In this document: positions 42,167 to 50,527 of the stretch, piece after piece
How the letters are laid out: the number at the start of each line of letters is the position of its first letter
Position numbering within the stretch: the stretch's first letter is position 1
Assembly: GCF_008124625.1 (NCBI RefSeq)
Contig: NZ_VNHM01000014.1
Location: 1 to 64,000 of the forward strand
DNA from: Desulfallas thermosapovorans DSM 6562
Lineage (GTDB): Bacteria; Bacillota; Desulfotomaculia; Desulfotomaculales; Desulfallaceae
Direction: 5' to 3'
Length of the DNA stretch: 64,000 bases
The notes under the pieces: model-generated
What the model saw: the letters and a program-made list of their open reading frames with translations, nothing else
What the model was told of the DNA's origin: nothing
Databases searched by the model: none
Position numbers and translations under genes: made by a program

Positions 42167-42415
42167 TTACCGGAAACGGCGCCCAATAATGGCTTCAAGC
42201 GCTTGAGGCTTTCGGAACTCATCAAAATCCACCCACTCTCCACGGGCTACTTCCTGCTGGGCGGTTTTAATTTCGGAAATTTCTTCTTCGGTAAAGTGGT
42301 CTTCATTAATCGGCAGCAGTTTTTCGTTAAGCAAAGTTTTAAGTAATTCGGCTTTTTCAGCTTGTGAAAAGGTTCTAATTTGTTCAACAACCTGTTTGAC
42401 CCGGGAAAGCGCCAT
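42167..42415 (-). CDS. Small antitoxin-like protein
   Basis: 82 residues. The N-terminal helical SRVKQVVEQIRTFSQAEKAELL is typical of small addiction-module/antitoxin proteins, with a C-terminal acidic EEEISEIKTAQQEVARGEW segment. No toxin partner is seen. The family assignment is tentative. Confidence 0.5.
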   Translation of the reverse strand: MALSRVKQVVEQIRTFSQAEKAELLKTLLNEKLLPINEDHFTEEEISEIKTAQQEVARGEWVDFDEFRKPQALEAIIGRRFR

Positions 42416-42459
42416 TTTAATCACCCTGTTTCAATTCCTTAATTAGGAAGGCTAAATTC

Positions 42460-42771
42460 TTATTCAGATTTTACCCATGTATCGAGTACATCATTCAGTA
42501 TTCTTAGTTTGTCCGGCGGTAGTTTTTGCACCTTTTCACACACCCGGCGGACCTCTGGGGGTAACTCCGGGGGGTGGTCGGAGGCAAAGAACTCGGAGAG
42601 GGTGATGCCAAGGGCCTGACAAATGCGGGAAAGAGTATCTACGGTAGGTTGCTTGTTCTTTGATTCTAATTGCCCAATGTATGCTGCGGAAACGCCAGCT
42701 TCCAAAGCTAATTTGCCTTTGCTCATACCAGCGGTTTCACGCAATGACTTTATTTTATCCCCAACATTCAT
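42460..42771 (-). CDS. XRE-family repressor
   Basis: 103 residues. N-terminal helix-turn-helix (GDKIKSLRETAGMSKGKLAL, EAGVSAAYIGQLESKNKQPT) and a short C-terminal oligomerisation region. It is divergent from another XRE gene across a 110-bp region with repeated palindromes, the arrangement of a phage immunity switch. Confidence 0.85.
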   Translation of the reverse strand: MNVGDKIKSLRETAGMSKGKLALEAGVSAAYIGQLESKNKQPTVDTLSRICQALGITLSEFFASDHPPELPPEVRRVCEKVQKLPPDKLRILNDVLDTWVKSE

Positions 42772-42788
42772 TAGATCACCAACATTAT

Positions 42789-42865
42789 AAACTATAGTTT
42801 CAGTTTAACATAAAAAACCAGATAAATCCTAAACTATAGCATTGACTATGCATAAACTATAGTTT
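42789..42865. promoter_or_regulatory. Operators of the repressor pair
   Basis: Two perfect palindromes AAACTATAGTTT (42789-42800 and 42854-42865) and a half site AAACTATAG (42831-42839) lie between the divergent XRE genes. The 17-bp flank CTAAACTATAGCATTGACTA includes a TTGACT -35-like sequence. They are probable binding sites for one or both regulators. Confidence 0.75.
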
Positions 42866-42894
42866 ATACTAATACCAATTCGGAGGTGGTGACT

Positions 42895-43113
42895 TTGCAA
42901 CTAGATTTCGGACTTAGACTTAGTAGATATCGTGAAGCAAAAAAGATGACATGTGCTCAGCTTGCCGAAAGTGCCGGGCTTTCAGTTACGTTCATCAAAA
43001 CGCTTGAAGAAGGAAAGAAAAGTCCTACACTTCGGACAATGGAAAAACTCGCCGCTGCCCTGGGCGTTAAGGTAACCGATTTGCTCGATGAGCAAGCCAG
43101 AGAGGTGAGCTGA
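42895..43113 (+). CDS. XRE-family Cro-like regulator
   Basis: 72 residues from the TTG at 42895 (GTG at 42886 and 42889 also in frame). The HTH pattern FGLRLSRYREAKKMTCAQLA, ESAGLSVTFIKTLEEGKK is clear. It is divergent from the repressor and read toward the lytic-like genes. Confidence 0.8.
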   Translation: MQLDFGLRLSRYREAKKMTCAQLAESAGLSVTFIKTLEEGKKSPTLRTMEKLAAALGVKVTDLLDEQAREVS

Positions 43114-43115
43114 TT

Positions 43116-43439
43116 ATGAAAGTAGCTCACGTAGGGGATATCCACTGGGGCCTGAATTATCCAGGCCCCGCACCGGATTCCCGGTTTAAGGATATAACTG
43201 CGGCCATGGATTGGGTGGCGGATCGGATTATTGAAGAGGGCTGCAAGTTGGTACTTGTGGCCGGTGACCTGTATAAAGACGCCCGGGTGTTTTTGGAGCG
43301 GGCCAGTACCGAGATTGCCGCTGCTTATAACTGGCTCTATAAACTCGGCAGTGCAGGTATCGAAACAGTTGTTATATCCGGCACCCCTAGCCATGACCCG
43401 GTTGCCGCCTATGAATTGTCAGGAGTTCGTAGTTGCTAA
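43116..43439 (+). pseudogene. Truncated SbcD-like metallophosphoesterase
   Basis: 107 residues. The N-terminal calcineurin-like exonuclease pattern is present: KVAHVGDIHWG (DxH) and LVAGDLYKD (GD). The following expected GNHD motif is replaced by GTPSHDP. The protein stops where another ~250 residues should follow. It is probably a remnant of a phage recombination nuclease gene. The first two catalytic motifs are kept, so the disruption is at the C-terminus. Confidence 0.65.
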
Positions 43440-43449
43440 AAAAAGTATA

Positions 43450-43959
43450 TTATCCAACTCGAAGTCCAAGGATAACTAAATCCCTTTCTATACCGTCGAA
43501 AATGGCTACTCTGGGCAAATAACCCCATTGTTCAAAATTAAATTTCAAAAATAACTGTAAACTTGGTTCGTTGTGACTAAATATAAATCCAAGAATTGTA
43601 GTAATTCCTAATCTTGGAGATTCTTGAATTGCCTTGGACAGTAATTTCTTACCTAAACCCTTTCCTCTATGCTGTTCAGCAATATAAATACTAATTTCAG
43701 AAGTGGAATTATAGGCTGGCCTGTTATAAAAAGAAGAGAAACTTAACCAACCCAAGGTATTACCCCCGTCCTCTACAACCCAGATAGGACGATTATTGGG
43801 GTTATGTTCACGAAACCAAGTTAATCTACTTTCAACTGTTACTGGGGTAGTGTCAGCTGTAATCATCCTAGAAGAAACAGTTGAGTTGTAAATATCTACT
43901 ATAGCTGGTAGATCGTTTTCAGTAGCTAGTCTTATATTCAAAGTTGTCTCCTCCAACAT
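43450..43959 (-). CDS. GNAT-family N-acetyltransferase
   Basis: 169 residues. A phosphinothricin-acetyltransferase-like fold: IRLATENDLPAIVDIYNSTV at the N-terminus and the acetyl-CoA loop EQHRGKGLGKKLLSKAI. Length and motif order are normal. AT-rich compared with its neighbours. It lies within the decayed prophage and may be cargo. Confidence 0.85.
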   Translation of the reverse strand: MLEETTLNIRLATENDLPAIVDIYNSTVSSRMITADTTPVTVESRLTWFREHNPNNRPIWVVEDGGNTLGWLSFSSFYNRPAYNSTSEISIYIAEQHRGKGLGKKLLSKAIQESPRLGITTILGFIFSHNEPSLQLFLKFNFEQWGYLPRVAIFDGIERDLVILGLRVG

Positions 43960-44040
43960 TTTGATTAGATTTTATCAAATCTTAAATGCCATTTGAATAT
44001 CGCATAACAACCATTAAGTGACTAACACGGAGGTGTAAGC

Positions 44041-44523
44041 ATGACGGCTGAGGATTTCCGCCGGGTGAAGGCCTGGCTATACAGTATACCGCGGCTGAAA
44101 ATAGCCATAGAAAACCTCAGAATCGAGCTGGAGAAGCTGGACACACGGGCCGCGTCGCCGCCCCGATGGGTATCCAATCCGGCGGGGACCTTCAGCACCG
44201 GTGGAATTATCGACAGCCGCCAGGTCAGGTGGGTGGAGTTCATGGACGAGTACCCGTTGCGGAGGCGGGAAATAGAGCTGGACATCCATGAGAGGCAGCA
44301 GCAACTGGAATGCTTTGAAAGGGTGATGGATATGCTTCGGAAAGAAGACGCCAGGCTAGTGCAATTGGTGCGAAAGAAATATTTGGAGAAGGTGCATGAC
44401 CGGGATATTTGGGAAAATGTGCTGTACACAAGCAAGGCAACATTCTACCGGATGAGGATATATGTGGTAGAGGCGTTTTATGAATGTCTCCCGGGGCAAT
44501 TTGCGCATCGCAATGCAAGTTGA
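44041..44523 (+). CDS. ArpU/RinA-like phage late-gene regulator
   Basis: 160 residues. N-terminal FRRVKAWLYSIPRLKIAIEN and a C-terminal region ENVLYTSKATFYRMRIYVVEAFYE resemble the sigma-70-region-4-like helix-turn-helix of phage activators of the ArpU/RinA type. CACGGAGGTG precedes the ATG. Confirms a prophage origin for the region. In intact phages it precedes the packaging genes, which are absent here. Confidence 0.7.
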   Translation: MTAEDFRRVKAWLYSIPRLKIAIENLRIELEKLDTRAASPPRWVSNPAGTFSTGGIIDSRQVRWVEFMDEYPLRRREIELDIHERQQQLECFERVMDMLRKEDARLVQLVRKKYLEKVHDRDIWENVLYTSKATFYRMRIYVVEAFYECLPGQFAHRNAS

Positions 44524-44630
44524 GACTTTATTGAGACCATTTTGCCGGGAAAATGTGGTATGCTTGTATCATGGAAAAGCCGCCCCATGGGGTTGGTTTT
44601 TTAAGCAAAGAAAAAGACCCAGATTAGGAT

Positions 44631-44747
44631 ATGGGTATGCAGGAAGTAGATTGCGTTGTGGTGGACATTGACGAAACAAAAGAAATTTGTTCTATGCGGT
44701 TTTCGGACATAAAGAATCGTGGCTCGCAGTATGCTAGGTTAAGATGA
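44631..44747 (+). CDS. Possible small ORF
   Basis: 38 codons from the ATG at 44631 (MGMQEVDCVVVDIDETKEIC). Composition and codon use look protein-like, but there is no strong RBS and no known relative. The surrounding 44524-44819 interval has a terminator-like GCCGCCCCATGGGG segment at about 44580 and no other gene. Confidence 0.3.
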   Translation: MGMQEVDCVVVDIDETKEICSMRFSDIKNRGSQYARLR

Positions 44748-44765
44748 TTAATGGAACAGCGATAT

Positions 44766-44802
44766 AAAAAGCAAAAGCGCCCCTTCCAGGGCGTTTTGCG
44801 CT
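44766..44802 (-). terminator. Terminator of the first YjcZ-like gene
   Basis: On the minus strand AAAACGCCCT and GGGGCGCTTTT flank a GGAA loop, followed by GCTTTTT. Confidence 0.7.
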
Positions 44803-44819
44803 TATTTACTTTAAATATG

Positions 44820-44927
44820 TTACTTACCGTAGTATGGGAAAAACCCAATCCCAAACACCAGCAGAATCAGCACCAGAAAGAGAATAAAGCTGCCATCGAA
44901 GTACGGTGCACCAACGGTTCCGCTCAT
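44820..44927 (-). CDS. YjcZ-family sporulation microprotein
   Basis: 35 residues: MSGTVGAPYFDGSF then the hydrophobic segment ILFLVLILLVFGIGFF and PYYGK. This is the YjcZ-type pattern of tiny sporulation proteins with one membrane segment. ATG after AAGGAGG. Too short for routine gene calling but with an excellent RBS. A close relative is encoded at 45854-45976. Confidence 0.85.
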   Translation of the reverse strand: MSGTVGAPYFDGSFILFLVLILLVFGIGFFPYYGK

Positions 44928-45084
44928 TAACACATTCCTCCTTGGCTAATGAATATTGTACTAAAATAATATGCATGTGCTAAGAAAGGTGTTAACGCAT
45001 AACCGGTGAGATAATGTACCAATAAACAGGTAATTATATGGGTCCCGGTACCATAAAACGGAGGATGGTGCACTACCTTAAGCT

Positions 45085-45552
45085 TCAAGATAACCGTGTT
45101 CTCATGTCCAGCCGGTTCAATATTTCAGCCATTGTAACTCCATAAACAACAGCACCTGTAAAGTCTGTTATTGCCGTACCTATGGTAAGCGGTGTAAGCT
45201 TGGGCACATCTGCAATATACGTTAACCCGTATATGGTAAACCAGGATATAATGCCGAAAAGGATTCCCTTAAAAATATAATTTGTACTTGTCACCAGCTT
45301 GGAAATTAGTAAAGCAAAAACCGATCCCAGGAAACCTACAAATATTAACTGGACCGCGAGAAAAAACAATAATGATAAAGTATTAACAGGACTGTGGCCT
45401 GTAATAATTATGCTGGGCCAATCCAAAAACCGTAAATTGGCTATACCGAGGTAATAAGAAATGTAGCTTATTATGTTCATTAATATGCCGCCGGTTAAAC
45501 CGGCAATAAAGCCTCTGGTGATGACATCTTTAATAATAACCAAACGAACCAA
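45085..45552 (-). CDS. Predicted membrane protein of unknown function
   Basis: 155 residues with about four membrane segments (GFIAGLTGGILMNIISYISYYLG, LFFLAVQLIFVGFLGSVFALL, FKGILFGIISWFTIYGLTY, AITDFTGAVVYGVTMAEIL). It could be related to the membrane protein at 19758. No function assigned. Confidence 0.65.
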   Translation of the reverse strand: MVRLVIIKDVITRGFIAGLTGGILMNIISYISYYLGIANLRFLDWPSIIITGHSPVNTLSLLFFLAVQLIFVGFLGSVFALLISKLVTSTNYIFKGILFGIISWFTIYGLTYIADVPKLTPLTIGTAITDFTGAVVYGVTMAEILNRLDMRTRLS

Positions 45553-45644
45553 CCCCCCGCTATATTTTTAGATATTCTGTCCGTTAGTATTTAAAGTAAT
45601 TCCATCTGAATATACTTAAAGAGGATGTTCAAAAAGTAGGCCTT

Positions 45645-45688
45645 GGTGCCAGGTGTTGAAATACTCTAGTTTTTCAACACCTGGCACC
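45645..45688. repeat. GGTGCCAGGTGTTGAAA inverted repeat
   Basis: Perfect 17-bp arms (45645-45661 and 45672-45688) with a 10-nt loop. The same unit occurs at 62628-62671 (inverted pair) and as a single half at 63161-63178. REP-like family. No gene otherwise between 45553 and 45853. Confidence 0.85.
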
Positions 45689-45816
45689 AGCGTGAACACC
45701 GCAAAAGCCGGCTAATGTGTAGGTCATAAGATGGCCTCGCGTAGGCTTTTCGAACAGCCTCTCAAAGGCTGCTCTTTTGCCGGGGCGTAGTTATTTTGGT
45801 TATCGGCTCTAACTTA

Positions 45817-45846
45817 AACGAAAAACGCCCCTTGCGGAGCGTTTTT
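45817..45846 (-). terminator. Terminator of the second YjcZ-like gene
   Basis: AAAAACGC/GCGTTTTT stem with a 10-nt loop; on the minus strand followed by a T-rich tail. Confidence 0.65.
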
Positions 45847-45853
45847 CATTAAT

Positions 45854-45976
45854 TTAGCATTTTCCACCGTAGGGGAAAAAGCCGATGCCGAATACCAGCA
45901 GAATCAGAATCAAAAAGAGAATAAAGCTGCCGTCAAAGTAGGTGCCACCACCGGAACCGGTTGCTCCAAAAGCCAT
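45854..45976 (-). CDS. YjcZ-family sporulation microprotein
   Basis: 40 residues with a Gly-rich start (MAFGATGSGGGTYFDGSF), the same hydrophobic core ILFLILILLVFGIGFFP and PYGGKC end. ATG after AAGGAGG. Paralog of 44820-44927, with the same terminator layout, suggesting a tandem duplication around the membrane gene. Confidence 0.85.
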   Translation of the reverse strand: MAFGATGSGGGTYFDGSFILFLILILLVFGIGFFPYGGKC

Positions 45977-46199
45977 TAAACATGCCTCCTTAATAAAGGT
46001 TTTATTGTTAATAACGGTATATAATATGTATAGAAGGTGGAAAGTGTTACCGCGTTGACCGCCGGGGTGTTATAAAAGTGTTTGTATAAGAGTATTGAAG
46101 GAAATCAAGACAATAGGGAGAATAAGAACGACTAGAATAAGAACGGCAAAAGTACAAGTTCAGTCATGCCACCATAAAATACAGGGGGGAGGGAAATCA

Positions 46200-46496
46200 T
46201 TGCTTGAAATCCTTTACGACCCGTTTGTGTTAGGTTTCATATTAATACCCGGCTTAACTATAATTCTATGTGGTTTTGCAAATTGGCGTTTGGAAAACAC
46301 GCGCATGGTCACCGGTATGTGCTTTTTAGTCAGCGCCATGCCGGCTTTCGGAAACATTGGTTTTTTGGTGCTGGCCGCCATATATACGTTCATTGGCTTT
46401 TGCAGTGCCTTTATTGCATTGAAAATTAAAAAAATGTTGGAAAGAAGAAAAGGTCAGCCCGTTGAAAGAAAACCTGCCGGACAGAATGATAATTAA
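46200..46496 (+). CDS. Small membrane protein
   Basis: 98 residues from a TTG start after a long GGGGGGAGGG. Two or three hydrophobic segments (LGFILIPGLTIILCGFA, CFLVSAMPAFGNIGFLVLAAIYTFIGFCSAFIAL) and a basic C-terminus. No family recognised. Confidence 0.6.
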   Translation: MLEILYDPFVLGFILIPGLTIILCGFANWRLENTRMVTGMCFLVSAMPAFGNIGFLVLAAIYTFIGFCSAFIALKIKKMLERRKGQPVERKPAGQNDN

Positions 46497-46582
46497 ATGT
46501 TTAATTTGTTTGAAAATTTTTCGCCAAAATATTGCGGGCGAAATTGTTTAGTAATATAATAGTATAAAGAGTCCATCCAGTT

Positions 46583-46614
46583 TTCCCCCGGGTCACTCCG
46601 GGGATTTGTTTTTT
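46583..46614 (+). terminator. Terminator after the small membrane protein gene
   Basis: CCCCGG-GTCACT-CCGGGG stem followed by ATTTGTTTTTT. Confidence 0.8.
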
Positions 46615-46736
46615 AAATTGATTTTATATATTGGCAAAACTGGGGTAAACTTATTCTAAAACAAGATAAAACATGTGCAATCTGTTTGCTTTTTATGTTA
46701 AAATTTTATATTAGCAAAACCCCGGGAGGTAATAAC

Positions 46737-47650
46737 ATGTTAGACCATCAGTTACTTATTTTCGTTACCGTTGCGGAAAAAAAAACTTTTCCCGGGCAGC
46801 GGAAACCTTAAACATTTCCCAACCTGCCATTAGTCAAAATATACATGCCCTTGAGGATTACTATGGAGCCAAATTGTTTGAGCGCTCCAGTAAGAGAGTG
46901 GAGTTAACCCAGGCGGGAGCCACTCTGTACGGCTATGCAACTGAAATTTTGGAACTGCATAAAGTGGCCGAGCGGGCTGTATCCGATTTGGTGGAGTTGG
47001 TGACCGGGAATCTGACCATCGGGGCTAGTTTCACGGTGGGAGAGTATGTATTGCCGCGTTTGCTGGCGGCGTTTACCCAAAGGTATCCCGAAGTTAAATT
47101 TTCTGTAATGATAGGCAATACTGAAATGGTACATGAACATGCCCGGGATACCAGTATTGATATTGGGCTAGTGGAAGGTTTAGTGGAGGACTCGCAGTTA
47201 AAGGTTACTAAATTTTTGGATGACGAGCTGATTTTGTTTGTATCCAAAAACCACCCGCTGGCTGAAACTACTTCCATCAGCCCCGAGGAAATCGCTCTGA
47301 AATTGAAAAGCGTGCCTTTTATATTCAGGGAAGAAGGTTCCGGTACCCGGCTGGCGGTGGAAAAAGCATTACAAAAACTTGACTTTAAACCGGAACACAT
47401 CATCACCCTGGGTAGTACCCAAGCCATCAAAGAGGCGGTGGAGGCGAACCTTGGTGTTTCCATGCTATCTAAATGGACACTGCGCAAGGAATTAAAACTG
47501 GGCTCGATAAAACCCATCAGGTGTTGCAACCCCATCACCCGCGGCTTTTATTTGCTGCAGCACAAGGAAAAATTCCAGTCCCGGGCGACCGCCGAGTTTG
47601 TAAAACTTGTGTTGCAAAATGACCTTACCGCAATCCTAACCAAGTTTTAA
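46737..47650 (+). pseudogene. LysR-family regulator with a frameshift in an A9 tract
   Basis: An ATG at 46737 follows GGGAGGT. The protein begins MLDHQLLIFVTVAE. The frame is then lost in a run of nine A residues (46777-46785), where a tenth A would give EKKNFSRAAETLNISQPAIS, the expected LysR helix-turn-helix. The rest continues normally (ALEDYYGAKLFERSSKRVEL) to a full LysR effector domain (VTGNLTIGASFTVGEYVLP) of the usual length, ending at 47650. It may be a true pseudogene, a homopolymer error, or slippage-tolerant. The C-terminal LysR substrate domain is of the CysB/selenium-metabolism type by general look only. Confidence 0.8.
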
Positions 47651-47672
47651 TATATAAAATGGCCTGTGTTTT

Positions 47673-47737
47673 GGCGCCCCCAAGGGGCGCCTTATTAATG
47701 CCAAAAGCGCCGCTTAAAACACACGCGGCGCTTTAAT
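47673..47737. terminator. Convergent terminators between LysR and the redox operon
   Basis: Two hairpins: GGCGCCCC-CAA-GGGGCGCC (47673-47691) with TTATT downstream for the plus-strand gene, and AAAGCGCCGC/GCGGCGCTTT (47704-47734) for the minus-strand operon, followed there by TTTTGG. Confidence 0.8.
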
Positions 47738-47740
47738 AAA

Positions 47741-49936
47741 CTAAAGTATTCTCTGGCCGAATACATTTTGGGACCATGCATATCGGGCACACTCAGGACA
47801 TATTTCCTGGACACTGGTTTGTTCATTGATAAAATCAATGTGCTTGGCGGTGGCATAGGGCTTTCCGCAGTTCTTACACGTAACCATGGGTAAGCGGCTC
47901 ATCAGAGCGCCACACATGCGCATCTCCCTGTATCCTCCGGTATCTTCCAGGGTAATGGCACCGGTGGGACAGTTTACGGAACAAGTGCCGCAGCCGATAC
48001 ATTTGTCATCCGGCCTGTGGAAGTCGGTTTGGGGATTTGTACCGGTGTCCCGGTTGCCAACATAACCCAGTTCCAAAGCGTTGGCCCCAATTTGCTCCCG
48101 GCAAACATCAACGCATTGACCGCAGGCTATACACAGGTCACAGCGCAGGCAGCGGTTGGCCTCATTTTGGGCCGCCTCTTCGCTGACCGCCAGCATAATT
48201 TCTTCGAAGGTATCTTTTTTCTCAATCTGATATAAATGATGAAGATCAATTTGGCTGGTGTTTGATCTTTGTGCGGCGCTGATATGCACAGGCGGTATGC
48301 TTTCCCTTTTAACGGGATAGTTGATACCTGCTGAGGGCTCCTGCCCTCGCAAATAGGCGTGCATGGCAGCTGCGGCCTTTTTACCTGCGGCCATGGCTTT
48401 AATGGCCGAAGCCGGTCCTGTAACTGCATCACCACCGGCAAAAACACCCGGCATGGTAGTTTCCATGGTCTCCGGATTAACCACAATGCGGTTGCGGTCT
48501 GTTTGTACCTGCTCTGTACCGGCTAAAAATGACAGGTCCGGTTGCTGGCCCGTGGCAAAAACAATTAAATCCGCATCAATTTTATAGTTTGAATTCTCCA
48601 CCGGTACCGGCTTGCGCCGGCCACTTGAATCGGGCTCGCTGAGCTCGTTGCGCAAGCATTCCAGGTGGGTGACCCGGCCATTTTCGCCCCATACTTTAAC
48701 CGGTGAAGTTAGGAAATCAAAAATAACCTGCTCTTTTTCAGCATCTTCAATTTCTTCCTTTAACGCCGGCATTTCTTCCCTGGTACGCCGGTAAACAATT
48801 CTTGCTTCCCGGGCCCCCAGGCGTAAAGCCACCCGCACGGCATCTATGGCAACGTTGCCTCCGCCGACGACAATAACTTTTTTGCCGGTCAAGTCCGCCA
48901 CTTCGGGCAGGTCGCAATCCCTTTGATCGGTTGCATTCACCCGGTTGTCTATGCCGTTTAGTTTCAGGTTCACCGTACTTAAAAAGGTGATACCGTCCAT
49001 AACACCCTTTAAGCCCTGGGGGTTTTCCAGGGGGATGGCACCTTTCCAGGCGCCCGGCCCCAAAAATATAGAGGCGTAGCCCTGCTGCCGCAGTTCACGG
49101 ATGCCGTTTTCCCCGTTAATGGGGGTGTTGACCTTGATTTCCACACCCATGGCCCGAATGCGGTCGATTTCATCCCTGAGCACCTTTCTGGGCAAGCGGT
49201 AGGAGGGAATACCGTAAGCCAGCATGCCCCCGGGCTCGGGCATGGCTTCAAATATGGTAACCTCATAACCCCGGCGGGCCATAAAATAAGCAGCCGCAAG
49301 CCCGGCCGGGCCGCCCCCGACCACGGCAATTTTTTCGCTGTATAACTTTTTTGCCGAGGCGGCGGGCACTGCCGGGTTAGCGAAACACTTATCATAGGCC
49401 AAGCGTTTAAGGGCACATATGGAAATGGCCTTATCCACCGCAGCCCTGCGACAGGCCTTTTCACAAGGATGTTCGCAAATTCGGCCCAGGCTGCCGGGTA
49501 AAGGTACATCTTCCCGGATAAGCTCCAATGCCTCGGTATATCTGCCCATGCCCACCAGGGCAATATAATTGGGGATGGAGATACCCGCCGGGCAGGCCGC
49601 CTGGCAGGGAGCCTGCACAAGTTTTGCACATTCGGCATCGGCGCATACATGATTATCAATGTGTACTTGAAAATCTTTTTTATATTGTGTTAAGTAATCA
49701 ATTACCTTTGCGGCCACCTCTTTACCGGCACCGCACTGGCACATATTCAAGACCCTGCCGGCCTGTTCACGGATAGCTTCCAGCGTGCCCGGGTAGGCTT
49801 TCCCTTCGCTAATTAGATCAAGCAGGTCGCATATTTCATTAAAGCTACGCCGGCATACACTGCAGTATTTTCCTCCGGTTAAAAAAATCATCACATGGCG
49901 TTTTGTTTTTTTAACCTTGCATCCCTTATCTTCCAT
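47741..49936 (-). CDS. NuoE-like/GltD-like/ferredoxin fusion flavoprotein
   Basis: 731 residues. Domain order: an N-terminal region with CSVCRRSFNEICDLLDLI and CQCGAGKE resembling the NuoE (thioredoxin-like [2Fe-2S]) module; a GltD/NADPH oxidoreductase Fe-S region (ACPAGISIPNYIALVG, CEHPCEKACRR); FAD site VVGGGPAGLAAAYFMARRGY; NAD(P) site VVGGGNVAIDAVRVALRLG; then ferredoxin clusters CLRCDLCIACGQCVDVC and CIGCGTCSVNCPTGAI, and a CxxC pair with CKNCGKPY. The set fits an NAD(P)H:acceptor electron carrier related to NfnB/GltD. The final gene of the minus-strand redox operon. Confidence 0.85.
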   Translation of the reverse strand: MEDKGCKVKKTKRHVMIFLTGGKYCSVCRRSFNEICDLLDLISEGKAYPGTLEAIREQAGRVLNMCQCGAGKEVAAKVIDYLTQYKKDFQVHIDNHVCADAECAKLVQAPCQAACPAGISIPNYIALVGMGRYTEALELIREDVPLPGSLGRICEHPCEKACRRAAVDKAISICALKRLAYDKCFANPAVPAASAKKLYSEKIAVVGGGPAGLAAAYFMARRGYEVTIFEAMPEPGGMLAYGIPSYRLPRKVLRDEIDRIRAMGVEIKVNTPINGENGIRELRQQGYASIFLGPGAWKGAIPLENPQGLKGVMDGITFLSTVNLKLNGIDNRVNATDQRDCDLPEVADLTGKKVIVVGGGNVAIDAVRVALRLGAREARIVYRRTREEMPALKEEIEDAEKEQVIFDFLTSPVKVWGENGRVTHLECLRNELSEPDSSGRRKPVPVENSNYKIDADLIVFATGQQPDLSFLAGTEQVQTDRNRIVVNPETMETTMPGVFAGGDAVTGPASAIKAMAAGKKAAAAMHAYLRGQEPSAGINYPVKRESIPPVHISAAQRSNTSQIDLHHLYQIEKKDTFEEIMLAVSEEAAQNEANRCLRCDLCIACGQCVDVCREQIGANALELGYVGNRDTGTNPQTDFHRPDDKCIGCGTCSVNCPTGAITLEDTGGYREMRMCGALMSRLPMVTCKNCGKPYATAKHIDFINEQTSVQEICPECARYAWSQNVFGQRIL

Positions 49937-49985
49937 AGAAACACATCCTCGGTTAATCTGTTTGGATTAAACTGCCAGATAAAAA

Positions 49986-50498
49986 TTAGTGCATATCCTG
50001 GCCGGAAACAACTTCCCTGGCAAATCTAATCCGTTTGGTTTCCGGTACATTATCCGCCGGGCCGAAAGTTAATGCGTTGGTGGGGCAGGCGGTGACGCAA
50101 GCGGGCTTCAGGCCTGCGTCAATGCGTTCCAGGCACAGATCGCATTTGACTGCTTTACCCTTTTGCCCATCCCATTGGGGAGCACTCCACGGGCAGGCCA
50201 TAATGCAGCTTTTACACCCGGCGCAGCGGTTTTGGTTAATAAATATTACACCATCGATGTCGCGCTTTTGAATGGCCTTGTTGGGACAGGCCGGTACGCA
50301 CCAGGGGTCGGCGCAGTGAAAACAGGACAGGAAAACAAAGTTGGCTTTGGGGCGCCCGTTTCTGTCAACCGGACCCACCTCGATAATTTGGTTGGGTTTG
50401 GGTCCCACGCTCAGCCCCTTGTTGATTTTGCACTGCACCTGGCAGCTGCGGCAGGAAATACACCTGCTTTCATCTTGGAAAATGGCGTATGCGCTCAT
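49986..50498 (-). CDS. Four-cluster ferredoxin subunit (DmsB/HycB-type)
   Basis: 170 residues with four cysteine sets: CISCRSCQVQC near the start, CFHCADPWCVPACP, CAGCKSCIMACP and CDLCLERIDAG...CVTACPTNAL. This is the electron-transfer subunit typically paired with molybdopterin oxidoreductases. It sits between the catalytic subunit gene and the flavoprotein gene. Confidence 0.93.
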   Translation of the reverse strand: MSAYAIFQDESRCISCRSCQVQCKINKGLSVGPKPNQIIEVGPVDRNGRPKANFVFLSCFHCADPWCVPACPNKAIQKRDIDGVIFINQNRCAGCKSCIMACPWSAPQWDGQKGKAVKCDLCLERIDAGLKPACVTACPTNALTFGPADNVPETKRIRFAREVVSGQDMH

Positions 50499-50527
50499 GA
50501 AAAACCCTCCGATTTTTTATTTTATAA

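Noticed and set aside
44624-44854. 76-codon minus-strand frame
   Set aside because: It overlaps a YjcZ terminator and the RBS is missing; composition is atypical.
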